DNA of 60,963 bases from Palleronia aestuarii (GCF_003253995.1 NZ_QKZL01000013.1:34669-95631); one strand, 5' to 3'; shown: positions 37,221 to 46,160, counted from the stretch's first letter. A program made the numbers and translations. Notes: generated by a model from the letters alone, not told the origin.

Positions 37221-37488
37221 TTTCGCTTCCGCACACGACCGCACCGCGCCCGGCGGCGCCTGCGTGACGCTCGTTCTCGTGTCGATCGCCTGTGCCGGCG
37301 CGGGCGCGCTGACCGCCGTCCTGACGGGCGGTGGCGCGCTCGCGGCCCTCGGCGGCTTCCTCGTCGGCGGCAATCTCAGGACGGTGGGCGCGATCGTGCT
37401 CCTCCTGCGCCCATGGTCGAACCCCGGGGGGTCACGGCCCACGGGTTGCGCCCAGGGCCACCGCCTTCCGTCGAGTGTCGCACAATGA
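37213..37488 (+). CDS. Possible small membrane protein between cysT and cysW
   Basis: This 91-codon frame begins with an ATG 8 bases before the cysT stop and ends in a TGA that overlaps the cysW ATG (ATGA). It is thus coupled on both sides. Residues 18-40 and 42-67 are hydrophobic ([38 protein letters not shown]). The last 25 residues look low in information. In most cysTW operons the two permease genes abut, so the extra 260 bases are unusual. I do not recognise the protein, and it could be spacer sequence. Confidence 0.4.
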   Translation: MSDFASAHDRTAPGGACVTLVLVSIACAGAGALTAVLTGGGALAALGGFLVGGNLRTVGAIVLLLRPWSNPGGSRPTGCAQGHRLPSSVAQ

Positions 37489-38390
37489 TCAGCGCCGATC
37501 CGGTCTTCACCCGCCACGAGAACCGCCCGCCCCCGCCCCGCACGCGCACATGCATCTCCCCGACGACGGAGCCCGCCTGGGTGCGCCGGACGCTCATAGG
37601 GATCGTGCTGACGCTCCTGAGCCTCCTCCTGTTCGCGCCGCTCTGGGCGGTCTTCGCGGAGGCGCTCGGCGACGGCATCGCCGCAGCACTCGCGAGCCTC
37701 GGCAATCGCGATGCCCTGTCGGCCATCCGCCTGACCCTCACCGTCGCCGCGATCACCGTGCCCCTCAACGCGGCCTTCGGGATCGCGGCGGCCTGGGCCG
37801 TCACCAAGTTCGACTTCGCGGGCAAGTCGCTCCTCCTCACGCTGATCGACCTGCCCTTCTCGGTCTCGCCGGTCGTGGCAGGCCTCTGCATCGTGCTCCT
37901 CTTCGGCGCCAACACCACGCTCGGCGGCTGGCTCGTGGCCTCCGGCTACCCGGTCGTCTTCGCGCTTCCGGGGATCGTGCTCGCCACGCTCTTCATCACC
38001 TTCCCCTTCGTCGCCCGGGAGCTGATGCCGGTGATGATCGAGCAGGGCCGCGCGGAGGAGGAGGCCGCGCTGACCCTTGGCGCATCGGGCTGGCGGACCT
38101 TCCTGACGGTCACGCTCCCGAACATCCGATGGGCGCTTGTTTACGGCGTGCTCCTTTGCAACGCGCGCGCGATGGGCGAATTCGGCGCCGTGGCCGTCGT
38201 CTCGGGAAAGATCCGCGGGCAGACCGCCACCATGCCCATCACGATCGAGATGCTCTACAACGAGTATCTCTCCGTCGCGGCCTTCACGCTGGCCGCGGTC
38301 CTGGCGCTTCTCGCCCTCCTCATCCTCGCCATCAAGACCGCGCTGGAGCTGCGTCACGCCGATGCGCTCTCGGCCATCCGCAAGCATTGA
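37485..38390 (+). CDS. cysW: Sulfate ABC transporter permease CysW
   Basis: This 301-residue permease has six helices, [20 protein letters not shown] and the loop [22 protein letters not shown], as in CysW. Start ATG 37485 is the first compatible one; conserved sequence begins about 30 residues later ([15 protein letters not shown]), after a proline- and arginine-rich N-terminal tail. It pairs with CysT. Confidence 0.92.
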   Translation: MISADPVFTRHENRPPPPRTRTCISPTTEPAWVRRTLIGIVLTLLSLLLFAPLWAVFAEALGDGIAAALASLGNRDALSAIRLTLTVAAITVPLNAAFGIAAAWAVTKFDFAGKSLLLTLIDLPFSVSPVVAGLCIVLLFGANTTLGGWLVASGYPVVFALPGIVLATLFITFPFVARELMPVMIEQGRAEEEAALTLGASGWRTFLTVTLPNIRWALVYGVLLCNARAMGEFGAVAVVSGKIRGQTATMPITIEMLYNEYLSVAAFTLAAVLALLALLILAIKTALELRHADALSAIRKH

Positions 38391-38404
38391 AGGATCGCAG
38401 GCCC

Positions 38405-39124
38405 ATGCATATCGAAATCGACGCGATCGCGAAGGAGTTCGGGGCGACCCGCGCCCTCCACCCGGTCTCGCTCTCCATCCCCGAAGGCGCGCTGGTCGCG
38501 CTGCTCGGACCCTCGGGCTCGGGCAAGACCACGCTCCTGCGGCTCCTGGGCGGGCTCGAATTTCCCACCTCGGGGCGCGTGCTCTTCGACGGGCGCGACA
38601 GCACCGGCATGAGCGTGCAGGAGCGGCGCGCGGGATTCGTGTTCCAGTCCTACGCGCTCTTCCGGCACATGACCGTGTTCGAGAACATCGCCTACGGGCT
38701 CCGCGCCCGGCCCCGCGCCCTGCGGCCGAACCGCGCGGAGATCGCCCGCCGCGTCGACCGCCTGCTCGCGCTGATCCAGCTTCCCGGGATCGGATCGCGC
38801 TACCCGAGCCAGCTCTCGGGCGGCCAGCGGCAGCGCGTGGCGCTCGCCCGCGCGCTCGCGATCGAGCCGCGGATGATGCTGCTCGACGAGCCCTTCGGCG
38901 CGCTCGACGCGAAGGCCCGCAAGGAATTGCGCCAGGGTTTGCGGGACATCCACGACCAGACCGGGCTCACGACGATCTTCGTGACCCACGACCAGGAGGA
39001 GGCGATGGCGCTCGCCGATCTCGTCGTCGTCATGTCGATGGGCCGCATCGAGCAGATCGGCCGCCCCGCCGACATCCGCTTGCGGCCCGCCACCGACTTC
39101 GTGCGCCGGTTCGTCGAGGCCTGA
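38405..39124 (+). CDS. cysA: Sulfate ABC transporter ATPase CysA (short form)
   Basis: This 239-residue ATPase has Walker [10 protein letters not shown] at about residues 35-43, [21 protein letters not shown], signature [15 protein letters not shown], Walker [13 protein letters not shown] and [10 protein letters not shown]. It stops just after the nucleotide-binding domain, at RRFVEA. Enterobacterial CysA is about 365 residues with a C-terminal TOBE-like regulatory domain, absent here. The end is a natural stop without downstream homology, so it looks like a genuinely short form rather than a frameshift. Confidence 0.92.
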   Translation: MHIEIDAIAKEFGATRALHPVSLSIPEGALVALLGPSGSGKTTLLRLLGGLEFPTSGRVLFDGRDSTGMSVQERRAGFVFQSYALFRHMTVFENIAYGLRARPRALRPNRAEIARRVDRLLALIQLPGIGSRYPSQLSGGQRQRVALARALAIEPRMMLLDEPFGALDAKARKELRQGLRDIHDQTGLTTIFVTHDQEEAMALADLVVVMSMGRIEQIGRPADIRLRPATDFVRRFVEA

Positions 39125-39152
39125 CCGCCCGGCGACCCATTTGGGCCTTGAA

Positions 39153-39183
39153 TGAACCATGCTTAATGTCGTCCGTTGGTTCA
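39153..39183. promoter_or_regulatory. Inverted repeat upstream of the molybdoenzyme gene
   Basis: TGAACCA (39153-39159) and TGGTTCA (39177-39183) form a perfect 7-base inverted repeat with a 17-base spacer, 27 bases before the next start codon. It could be an operator for the FdhF/YdeP gene. The spacer is long for a terminator loop and no T-run follows. Confidence 0.35.
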
Positions 39184-39209
39184 GATCATCCTGAGAGGCG
39201 GGCGGCACC

Positions 39210-41492
39210 ATGAGCGACATCGACGACCTACCCCTGAAGTCCGGCCCGGCAGGCGGCTGGGGCTCGCTCAGCGGCATGAAACAGGTCATGCGCACGTCCA
39301 GGCCCGAAGCGGGCTTTCTCGACACGCTGCGGCGGCAGAACAAGCCCGGCGGCTTCATGTGCTCCTCCTGCGCCTGGCCGAAGCCGCCGAACTACCGCGC
39401 CTTCGAGTTCTGCGAGAACGGCGCCAAGCACACGATGTGGGAGAACACGTCCCACCGTTGCACGCCCGCCTTCTGGGACGACCACACCGTCACGGAGCTG
39501 CGCGACTGGTCCGACCACGACCTCGAGATGACGGGCCGGCTCACCGCGCCCCTGCGCTTCGACGCGGAAAGCGACCGCTACGTCGAGACGAGCTGGGAGG
39601 AGGCGATCGACGGCATCGCCGCGATCCTGAAGAACCTCTCGCCCGAGGAGGTGGTGTTCTACGCCTCCGGTCACGCAGCACTCGAGGCGTCCTACCTCTA
39701 CGGCCTTCTCGCGCGGCTCTACGGCACCAACAACCTGCCGCAGAGCTCCAACATGTGTCACGAGACGACCTCCGTGGGCCTGAAGGAGGTGATCGGCTCG
39801 CCCGTCGGCACCGTGATCTGGGAGGACATCGCCAAGACCGACTGCTTCTTCTTCTTCGGCCAGAACCCCGGCACGAACTCCCCCCGCTTCCTCCATCCGC
39901 TGAAGGAGGCCAAGGATCGCGGGGTCCGGATCGTCACCTTCAACCCCCTGCGCGAACAGGGCCTCGTCTCCTTCATCAGCCCGCAGGACCCGGTCGCGAT
40001 GGCCACGGGGAAGGAGACGATCATCTCAGACCAGTACCACCAGCTTCGCGCGGGCGGCGACGTGGCGGCGATCCTGGGGCTCTGCAAGGCGGTGATCGAG
40101 GCCGACGACGCGGCGCAGGAGGCGGGACGCCCCCGCATCCTCGACGTGGCCTTCATCGAAGAGCACACGACCGGCTTCGACACCTTCATCGAGACCTGCC
40201 GCAACACGTCCTGGTCCGACATCACGCGGGAGGCGGGCCTGACGGAGGGCGCGCTGCGCGAGGCGGCCGATGTCTACATGACCTCCGAACGGGTGATCGG
40301 CGTCTACGGCATGGGCCTTACGCAGCATTCGCGCGGCGCGCTCAACATCGCGATGCTCGTCAACCTCATGCTGCTGCGGGGCAATATCGGCCGCCCCGGC
40401 GCCGGCATGTGCCCCGTGCGCGGCCATTCCAACGTACAAGGCCAGCGCACCGTCGGCATCGCCGAGAAGGCCGAACTCATCCCCAACGACCGGCTCAAGA
40501 CGCTCTTCGACTTCGACCCGCCGCTCGAGGACGGGACCCACATCGTCGATGCCGTGGAAGGTCTGTTCACAAAGAAGATCAAGGCCTTCCTCTGCCTCGG
40601 CGGCAATCTCCTGCGCGCCGTGCCGGAGCAGAAGCGCATGGAGGAGGCCTGGGCCGGACAGGAGATGTCCGTCATGGTCTCCACCAAGCTCAACCGCTCG
40701 CATCTCTTTCCCGCGGGCCATGCCTGGATCCTGCCCTGCCTCGGCCGGGCGGAGATCGACGAGCAGGCCACCGGACCGCAGGCCGTCTCCATCGAGGACA
40801 GCTTCTCGATGATCCACGGCTCCACCGGGCACCGCAAACCCCCCTCCCCGCTTCTCAAAAGCGAGATGGCCATCGTCTGCGCGCTCGGAAAGGCGCTCAT
40901 CCCCGACAATCCCAAGCTCCGCTGGGACGAGTGGACCGGCGATTACGGGCTCGTGCGCGACCTGATCGAGCGGACCTATCCCGACGATTTCGCGGAGTAC
41001 AACAACCGCCTCTTCACGCCCGGCGGCTTCTGGCGGGAGAACCCGGCCCACAAGCGCATCTGGGAAACGGAAAGCGGCAAGGCGGTCTTCACCGATCCCG
41101 ATCAGCTCAATTCCATCAGCTTCGAGGACGCGGAGGGGCGCTACCGCCTCATCACCCTGCGCTCCAACGATCAGTTCAACACCACGATCTACGGCTATTC
41201 CGACCGGTTCCGCGGCATCGAGGGGACGCGCGACGTGGTGCTCATGAACGAGGAGGACATGGCGGCGGCGGGCTACGTCAAGGGCGACCGTGTGGCGCTC
41301 GTCTCCGATGCCGGCGACGAGGAGACGCGCCGCCTGGGCGGGCTCGCGGTCATTCCCTACCAGATCCCGCGCGGGACGCTCGCGGGCTACTATCCGGAAT
41401 GCAACGTGCTGATCTCGATCAAGCACCACGACCAGCTATCGAAGACGCCCGCGTCGAAATCGATCCCGGTCCGCATCGAGAAGGACGCCTGA
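39210..41492 (+). CDS. FdhF/YdeP family molybdopterin oxidoreductase
   Basis: This 760-residue protein resembles the formate-dehydrogenase alpha-like YdeP group. Cys51, Cys54 and Cys68 (FMCSSCAWPK, FEFCENG) lie where the Fe-S cluster is bound. QSSNMCHETTS includes the cysteine expected to coordinate the metal, and GRPGAGMCPVRGHSNVQG and LGGNLLRAVPE bind the pterin. The C-terminus has the barrel domain found in this superfamily. No electron-transfer subunit or cofactor insertion gene is adjacent. YdeP proteins are tied to acid or oxidative stress in E. coli, but their substrate is unsettled. Confidence 0.88.
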   Translation: MSDIDDLPLKSGPAGGWGSLSGMKQVMRTSRPEAGFLDTLRRQNKPGGFMCSSCAWPKPPNYRAFEFCENGAKHTMWENTSHRCTPAFWDDHTVTELRDWSDHDLEMTGRLTAPLRFDAESDRYVETSWEEAIDGIAAILKNLSPEEVVFYASGHAALEASYLYGLLARLYGTNNLPQSSNMCHETTSVGLKEVIGSPVGTVIWEDIAKTDCFFFFGQNPGTNSPRFLHPLKEAKDRGVRIVTFNPLREQGLVSFISPQDPVAMATGKETIISDQYHQLRAGGDVAAILGLCKAVIEADDAAQEAGRPRILDVAFIEEHTTGFDTFIETCRNTSWSDITREAGLTEGALREAADVYMTSERVIGVYGMGLTQHSRGALNIAMLVNLMLLRGNIGRPGAGMCPVRGHSNVQGQRTVGIAEKAELIPNDRLKTLFDFDPPLEDGTHIVDAVEGLFTKKIKAFLCLGGNLLRAVPEQKRMEEAWAGQEMSVMVSTKLNRSHLFPAGHAWILPCLGRAEIDEQATGPQAVSIEDSFSMIHGSTGHRKPPSPLLKSEMAIVCALGKALIPDNPKLRWDEWTGDYGLVRDLIERTYPDDFAEYNNRLFTPGGFWRENPAHKRIWETESGKAVFTDPDQLNSISFEDAEGRYRLITLRSNDQFNTTIYGYSDRFRGIEGTRDVVLMNEEDMAAAGYVKGDRVALVSDAGDEETRRLGGLAVIPYQIPRGTLAGYYPECNVLISIKHHDQLSKTPASKSIPVRIEKDA

Positions 41493-41501
41493 GCGCGCGC
41501 C

Positions 41502-42308
41502 TCAGGCCGGTGATGGGGTCATCGCGACCGGCCCCGTCACCCAGTCGCGCAGAAGCCGGTGAACGTCGCTCACGTCGTTAAGGCAGAGATCGGCGACCGT
41601 ATCGCCCTCCCCCACCTTGATGGCATAGCCGCCGTGATCCTGCGCGCCGCGGAACATCCCCTCGTCGGTCGCGTCGTTGCCGATGGCGACCGGCACGCGG
41701 CCCGCCCATTCCACCATCAGATCGGCCACTACCTGCCGTTTCGAGACCCGCGCGGGCAGAAGCTCGAATGCCATGTCGGCGTGATGGACGGTGTACTCGT
41801 CGGCATCGCGCGCCAGCGCATCGAGCAACCGGCCGCATTCGGCATGAAGCTCGGGCGCACGGCGGAAATGGAGCGCGAGCGATGCGGGCTTCTCCTCGTA
41901 GAAGACCGAAGGATGATGCTGCACCCAGCTTCCGACCACGTCCTTGAACATCATGATCGTTTCCGACCCGGTTTCTGGCACCGTCGCATAGGCGCCGTTC
42001 CGGCGCGATTCCGCGCCGTGCGAACCGATGAGGGTGCCGTCGAACCACGGCAGCAGATGCTCGAGTTCCTCAAGCCGTCGGCCCGACACGATCGCCGTCG
42101 CCTTCCCCGTACGATCGAGCAGCGTCCGCAGCATGACGCAGAGCCCCTCGTCGAGTTCGATCGCATCCGGGTGGTCCGCCGTCTCGACCAGCGTCCCGTC
42201 GAAATCGAGGAAGAGCGCCGCGTTCGACAGATCCGGCACCTCCACGAGGTCGCGGCCCGCATTGGGTTCGCAAGGGCTGAACCCGGAAATCTCGTAATAG
42301 CTGTACAC
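41502..42308 (-). CDS. otsB: Trehalose-6-phosphate phosphatase
   Basis: This 268-residue HAD-superfamily phosphatase has DFDGTL at residues 35-40 (nucleophile Asp35), IVSGRRLEELEHLL (motif 2 region), a lysine-bearing SKRQVV and the late acidic motif GNDATDEGMF. These are the OtsB hallmarks. It makes trehalose from trehalose-6-phosphate as a compatible solute. The synthase otsA is not in the window, so it must be elsewhere or the enzyme may act on another sugar phosphate. It converges with the molybdoenzyme gene, 9 bases apart. Confidence 0.9.
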   Translation of the reverse strand: MYSYYEISGFSPCEPNAGRDLVEVPDLSNAALFLDFDGTLVETADHPDAIELDEGLCVMLRTLLDRTGKATAIVSGRRLEELEHLLPWFDGTLIGSHGAESRRNGAYATVPETGSETIMMFKDVVGSWVQHHPSVFYEEKPASLALHFRRAPELHAECGRLLDALARDADEYTVHHADMAFELLPARVSKRQVVADLMVEWAGRVPVAIGNDATDEGMFRGAQDHGGYAIKVGEGDTVADLCLNDVSDVHRLLRDWVTGPVAMTPSPA

Positions 42309-42684
42309 GCGACTGATCCTCCGCTGTCGTCCCGCCAGGATGTACCGTCACTCTGCACGGGCCGGGCACCTGACCGACCGGTCCCGTGGTGACCCTCCCA
42401 CGCCATCTTTGGGGCCGGCGCTTCGGGGACACGGCACTCTCGACAAGACGAAACGCATCGACCGGACGTCGCGTTCCGCGGCACTACATCACCAGATCGG
42501 CATCGCGATTCGGTGGCCTTGCTACATGACGCCGTCTCCGGGCATGTTTTCCGGAGGTGCAGCTTCAGACATTCGAGCCGTTTTCCTGATCCACGGCAAG
42601 GACGCGGCAGGGCGAGATACCATAAGGGTATTGGCCGAACCGCCGGATCGCCCTACGTTTGCGCGCCCTGCCCGCCTCATCGCG
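42309..42684. other. Intergenic region without a convincing gene
   Basis: This is 376 bases between otsB and the toxin gene. I see no frame with a recognisable protein, no clear terminator and no repeat. It should contain the otsB promoter near 42310-42360. Confidence 0.4.
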
Positions 42685-43083
42685 TCAATCGAGGATCTCG
42701 ACATCGAAGGGCATGTCGGGCTCCGAGAACCGCGCGTCGGAACTGAGGAGCGGCATCCCCCGCGCCTCCGCCGAGGCGAGGATCATCCTGTCGAACGGAT
42801 CGCGGTGCGGCCATGTCACGGCGGCCGCGCGAAGCGTTTCACGCGGCCCGAGATTGAGCCATTCCAGCCCGATACGGGGCACCGCCTCCGGCAGGTCGGC
42901 CACATCCGCTTCGTCGAGGTCGAGCTTTCCGATGCGAACCTTCTGCGCGATCTCGTAGAGGCTGGCGACGCTTACGAACCGCAGCTCCGCCTCACGCAGG
43001 GCCGCCATCTGCCGCTCGGACAGCCTGTCGGGCGCACGTCGCAGCCACAGGAGGATATGGGTGTCGAGGAGGACGGACCCCAT
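42685..43083 (-). CDS. PIN-domain toxin, VapC-like
   Basis: This 132-residue PIN nuclease has the acidic metal site: Asp7 in LLDTHILLWL, Glu in ASLYEIAQK, Asp in HRDPFDRMI and Asp in LLSSDARF. Toxins of this type cleave RNA, often tRNA. The ATG at 43083 abuts the antitoxin TGA with no gap, the standard toxin-antitoxin order (antitoxin first). It lies beside the partition genes, consistent with plasmid addiction. Confidence 0.88.
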   Translation of the reverse strand: MGSVLLDTHILLWLRRAPDRLSERQMAALREAELRFVSVASLYEIAQKVRIGKLDLDEADVADLPEAVPRIGLEWLNLGPRETLRAAAVTWPHRDPFDRMILASAEARGMPLLSSDARFSEPDMPFDVEILD

Positions 43084-43320
43084 TCACGCCTCGCCCCACT
43101 CCGCGAGGACATCCTCGTCCGTGCCGCGGATATCTGGGCCCGCGCCCCGATATTTCGACGCCAAGTCTCCGATCACGAGCGTCCCGGCGCGCGGCCGGGA
43201 CAGCTCCGCCACGACCTTGCCGTTCCGGCAGATCATCACCCGCTCGTCGGACGCCTCGATCCCGGCGATGAGCGCGGAAAGCTGCGCCTTCGCCTCCGAT
43301 ATGTTGACCTGCTTCGTCAC
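43084..43320 (-). CDS. Phd/YefM-type antitoxin
   Basis: This 78-residue protein starts at GTG 43320 with AGGAG 8 bases upstream. The N-terminal half (QVNISEAKAQLSALIAGIE, VMICRNGKVVAELSRP) is the Phd/YefM DNA-binding fold. The short acidic C-terminus (GTDEDVLAEWGEA) would neutralise the toxin. Such antitoxins repress their own promoter, here in the region that carries the ACCAG repeats. Confidence 0.88.
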   Translation of the reverse strand: MTKQVNISEAKAQLSALIAGIEASDERVMICRNGKVVAELSRPRAGTLVIGDLASKYRGAGPDIRGTDEDVLAEWGEA

Positions 43321-43335
43321 AACACTCTCCTAGAT

Positions 43336-43389
43336 ACCAGACCAGACCAGACCAGACCAGACCAGACCAGACCAGACCAGACCAGACCA
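43336..43389. repeat. Pentanucleotide tandem repeat (ACCAG), 10.8 copies
   Basis: Ten perfect ACCAG units run from 43336 to 43385, followed by ACCA. The tract begins 15 bases upstream of the antitoxin start, so it lies in the leader or promoter of the toxin-antitoxin operon (CTGGT on the coding strand), between it and the parS-like site at 43419. Perfect short tandem repeats of this length can change copy number by slippage. Confidence 0.97.
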
Positions 43390-43418
43390 ATTTAATCTGC
43401 CCCAACCTTCCAAACAAG

Positions 43419-43435
43419 GGTTTCGCCACGAAACC
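43419..43435. promoter_or_regulatory. parS-like centromere site 1
   Basis: The palindrome GGTTTCG-CCA-CGAAACC overlaps the first base of the parB stop codon. It is identical to the site at 46027-46043 and shares both arms with the one at 44452-44468. Arms of 7 bases with a 3-base centre suit binding by a ParB-type helix-turn-helix protein. Confidence 0.8.
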
Positions 43436-44529
43436 TAGGGCCTCTCCAGCATCCTCTCGATCTCCGCGATAAGGCTCTCGATCAGCGCCTCGTCGAGCCC
43501 CCCGCCCTCGAGACGCAGCGTGAACCCCCCGGCATCACGGCTCTTAGTGATGGTGATCCCGCTCGAAAGCCGCGACCGCGACCGCCCCCCGGACGGCGAA
43601 GCGGCACGCCGCGACGGCCTTCCTCCACGCGACCGGTCCGGCGCACCCGCCTCCTCGGTCTCACGGATCGCGGGCTCGATCGCGGCCCATTCGTCCTCGA
43701 ATCCCTCCGGACGCACGCTAGCGAGCGCCTCCCTCAAGGCCGGTTCCGCCCCCGACCTCAAAGCCGAGGCTAGGCGCAAGCCCTGTTTCTCCGTCATCGT
43801 CTCGGGAAAGTGGAGAAGGTCGCCCAGATCCTCGAAGATCGCCGCGAAGGACCGGATCTTCGATCGCTTCGCCTTGGAGGCCGAGGCGAAGAGCGCGTCG
43901 ACCGCGGCCTCGACATTCGGATACCCCCCCTGCCCGGCCGCGATCACCGCGATCCGTCCCCGCTCGAAATGCGAGAGGCCCGAGCGGACCTCGTTCTCTT
44001 CGACCATCGCCGCGAAGCGTCCGCCCATCGCCTCCGGATCGCGGAGGATCGCCTTGACGGTCCCGAACTTCTCCAGCTCCGTCATCTCGAAGAGCTGTCG
44101 GATCGCCAGGAGACGGCGATAGCCCGACAGCAGCCCGAAGATCTTCTCCCCCCGCGGATCGGGCAATTCGAAAACCTCGATCGGCAGTCGCAATCCGTTC
44201 CGCCCGATCGAATCCCTCAGCTCGCGAAGCTCTCCCTCGTCGATCACCGAGCGGTCGCGGACGAGCACGGTGTCGTCGATGGCCGAGATCGGAACCTCCT
44301 GCAGGACCAGCCCGCGGCCCTTGGCGTCCGCGAAGGCCTCGGCGCCGGCGCGGTGGCGTTCGGCCTCGGCGCGCTGATCGGGGGTGCGCAGGTCGGCGGC
44401 AGAGGCGGAATCGGCGGCCATCGCGCCGATCGGAGCGGCGGGACCGGTCCGGGTTTCGCGGCGAAACCTTGCCTCGAAATCCGCCAGATCGTTCGGGTCC
44501 GGGGTTTCCAGCTTGCGTCTCTTAGCCAT
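43435..44529 (-). CDS. parB: ParB-like partition protein
   Basis: This 364-residue centromere-binding protein has the ParB N-terminal domain (VPISAIDDTVLVRDRSVID, FGLLSGYRRLLAIRQLFEM), a central helix-turn-helix region (SGLSHFERGRIAVIAAGQG) and a C-terminal dimerisation tail. The GYRR sequence corresponds to the CTP-binding box II. It overlaps the parA stop by 8 bases. One parS-like palindrome is embedded in its own N-terminal coding sequence (encoding RFRRETR), and another touches its stop codon. Confidence 0.9.
   Translation of the reverse strand: MAKRRKLETPDPNDLADFEARFRRETRTGPAAPIGAMAADSASAADLRTPDQRAEAERHRAGAEAFADAKGRGLVLQEVPISAIDDTVLVRDRSVIDEGELRELRDSIGRNGLRLPIEVFELPDPRGEKIFGLLSGYRRLLAIRQLFEMTELEKFGTVKAILRDPEAMGGRFAAMVEENEVRSGLSHFERGRIAVIAAGQGGYPNVEAAVDALFASASKAKRSKIRSFAAIFEDLGDLLHFPETMTEKQGLRLASALRSGAEPALREALASVRPEGFEDEWAAIEPAIRETEEAGAPDRSRGGRPSRRAASPSGGRSRSRLSSGITITKSRDAGGFTLRLEGGGLDEALIESLIAEIERMLERP
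44452..44468. promoter_or_regulatory. parS-like site 2, inside the parB coding sequence
   Basis: GGTTTCG-CGG-CGAAACC has the same 7-base arms as the two other sites; only the 3-base centre differs. It lies about 20 codons into parB. Confidence 0.7.
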
Positions 44530-45922
44530 TTGTCGCGCCCTCCGCTTCGGCCTTCTCGAGCTGGAGGTCGCGCCACCAGGCGCCGAGGATGACCTCCTTC
44601 ACCTCTGCCCAGGTGCGGTCGAAGGTCTCGCGGCCGCGGACATAGGTCTCCCGGTTAAACTCCCGATAATCGGCCTCGTAGATGCCGTTCACCTGCTCGC
44701 CGGCCTGACCGATCATCGCCGTGTATTCCTGTCGGTAGGCGGTCATAAGATCGCCGAAATAGGCTTGCACGACATTGGCGAGATCGGTCTGCTGACCGGC
44801 GTCGAACCGCGTGATGATGGCGCGGACCGCGTCCCATTCGAAGCGCATCTCGGGCAGGTTGTCGCGCCGCCGGGCGGCGTTCTCCCCGTCCTCGATGCTG
44901 GCGAAGGTCGAGTAGAGCATGTCGAAGAACCGACCCGTCGAGTCGAATTCAAGGAAGCTCGCGCCGAGCGGGACGAGGAGGATGTCGGACGCGGCGAGGG
45001 CGTTGATCGTGAGATAGCCGAGCGCGGGCGGCGTATCGAGAAAGACCAGATCGTAATCCTGCAGCAGACCCTCGCCGTCGAGCGCGTTCGACAGCGCATC
45101 CCATAGCGGCCAGGACCGCAGGGCCATCCGCCAGACGGGAACCTGGAACTCCGCCCAGTAGAGATTGAGCTGCGCGCCGATGAGATCGATGTTGGGCCAG
45201 TGCGTCGACTGGATCACGTCCCGCGCGCCGATGTTCCGGGCGGCGGTGAGCGTCTCGTCGAGGGGCAGGGGCGGCTGACCCCCGGCCTCTCGCACCCGGT
45301 TCTCGGTCTCGACGGCGCGGGCGTAATCCTTGGCCAGGAGCGGGAAGGCGGTCATCCATTCGTCGGCCACCTTGCCCCCCATGATCGAGGTCAGGGAGCC
45401 CTGGCTGTCGAGATCGACGACGAGCACCTTGTAGCCGTCGAGCGCGGCCGACATGGCGAGATGGGCGCAGGTCGATGTCTTGCCGACGCCGCCCTTGAAG
45501 TTGGCAACGGCCACGACCTTTGCGGCCAACCCCTCCGGACGCCAGGGCCGGTATTCCCGGTCGGCGGCACCTTCGGTCGCGAAGTGGTCGCGCAGGCGCA
45601 GGACGTCGGAGAGGGTGAACCACTTGGAGTTGCCCTCGCCGGTCCCTTGCGGCAGATCGGGATGGGCGCGGAGCACGCGGCGGAAATGCGCGGGGGCGAC
45701 CGGGATCAGGTAGCGGCAGACCTCCCAGGTCGAGAACCGCCGGAGCCGTTTCTCTCCGTCCGGGGCATAGCCGCGGCGGGCGAGATCCTCGCGGCCCTTG
45801 GCGGCGAAAGCCGACGCCTTGGCGAATCGCACGGTGTCCACGGGAGCGCCGAGCTTGGCCGCGGCCCGCCCCGGATCGATATTCGCATATGGGGGCAGGG
45901 GAGCCTTGCCTGATGATGTCAT
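44522..45922 (-). CDS. parA: ParA-like partition ATPase
   Basis: This 466-residue protein has an N-terminal DNA-binding part (about residues 60-115, STWEVCRYLIPVAPAHFRRVL) and a ParA/MinD ATPase with deviant Walker A FKGGVGKTS at 142-150, LVVDLDSQGSLTS and LVFLDTPPALGYLT. Length and the N-terminal extension are those of type Ia ParA proteins, which repress their own operon. The start is ATG 45922 after GAGGCAG. It is divergent from the replication initiator across the origin region and cotranscribed with parB. Confidence 0.93.
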   Translation of the reverse strand: MTSSGKAPLPPYANIDPGRAAAKLGAPVDTVRFAKASAFAAKGREDLARRGYAPDGEKRLRRFSTWEVCRYLIPVAPAHFRRVLRAHPDLPQGTGEGNSKWFTLSDVLRLRDHFATEGAADREYRPWRPEGLAAKVVAVANFKGGVGKTSTCAHLAMSAALDGYKVLVVDLDSQGSLTSIMGGKVADEWMTAFPLLAKDYARAVETENRVREAGGQPPLPLDETLTAARNIGARDVIQSTHWPNIDLIGAQLNLYWAEFQVPVWRMALRSWPLWDALSNALDGEGLLQDYDLVFLDTPPALGYLTINALAASDILLVPLGASFLEFDSTGRFFDMLYSTFASIEDGENAARRRDNLPEMRFEWDAVRAIITRFDAGQQTDLANVVQAYFGDLMTAYRQEYTAMIGQAGEQVNGIYEADYREFNRETYVRGRETFDRTWAEVKEVILGAWWRDLQLEKAEAEGATNG

Positions 45923-46026
45923 ACTGCCTCGCTGATGTTATCGAGTTTCTTGCCTGTCACCATAATAGCAGCATGTGATCGGGGCGAATGAAATCCTTTC
46001 CCGTCGAAATCTGTGCCTGAGCGTTC

Positions 46027-46043
46027 GGTTTCGCCACGAAACC
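46027..46043. promoter_or_regulatory. parS-like site 3, upstream of parA
   Basis: GGTTTCG-CCA-CGAAACC is identical to site 1 and lies 105 bases before the parA start. It may serve both partition and control of the parAB promoter. Confidence 0.8.
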
Positions 46044-46160
46044 TTCATGATAGGCAACGTGACGGTTGAAGGATCTATCGAGTCTTTAGAAGGTTTGATC
46101 CTGAATAGTAGTTGAGAAACAATGGTTTAAAGAGATTACGGCACCCAAATCCGGGATAGA

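Noticed and set aside
43336-43389. Possible CRISPR array or iteron cluster
   Set aside because: The 5-base units have no spacers and are too short for an initiator site. It is a simple tandem repeat.
42992-43429. Minus-strand frame starting in the parS-like site and translating the ACCAG tract as LVWSG repeats
   Set aside because: It overlaps the antitoxin and toxin genes in another frame, and the repeat peptide is a by-product of the pentamer. A TAG in the antitoxin frame just before its start also rules out an in-frame fusion.
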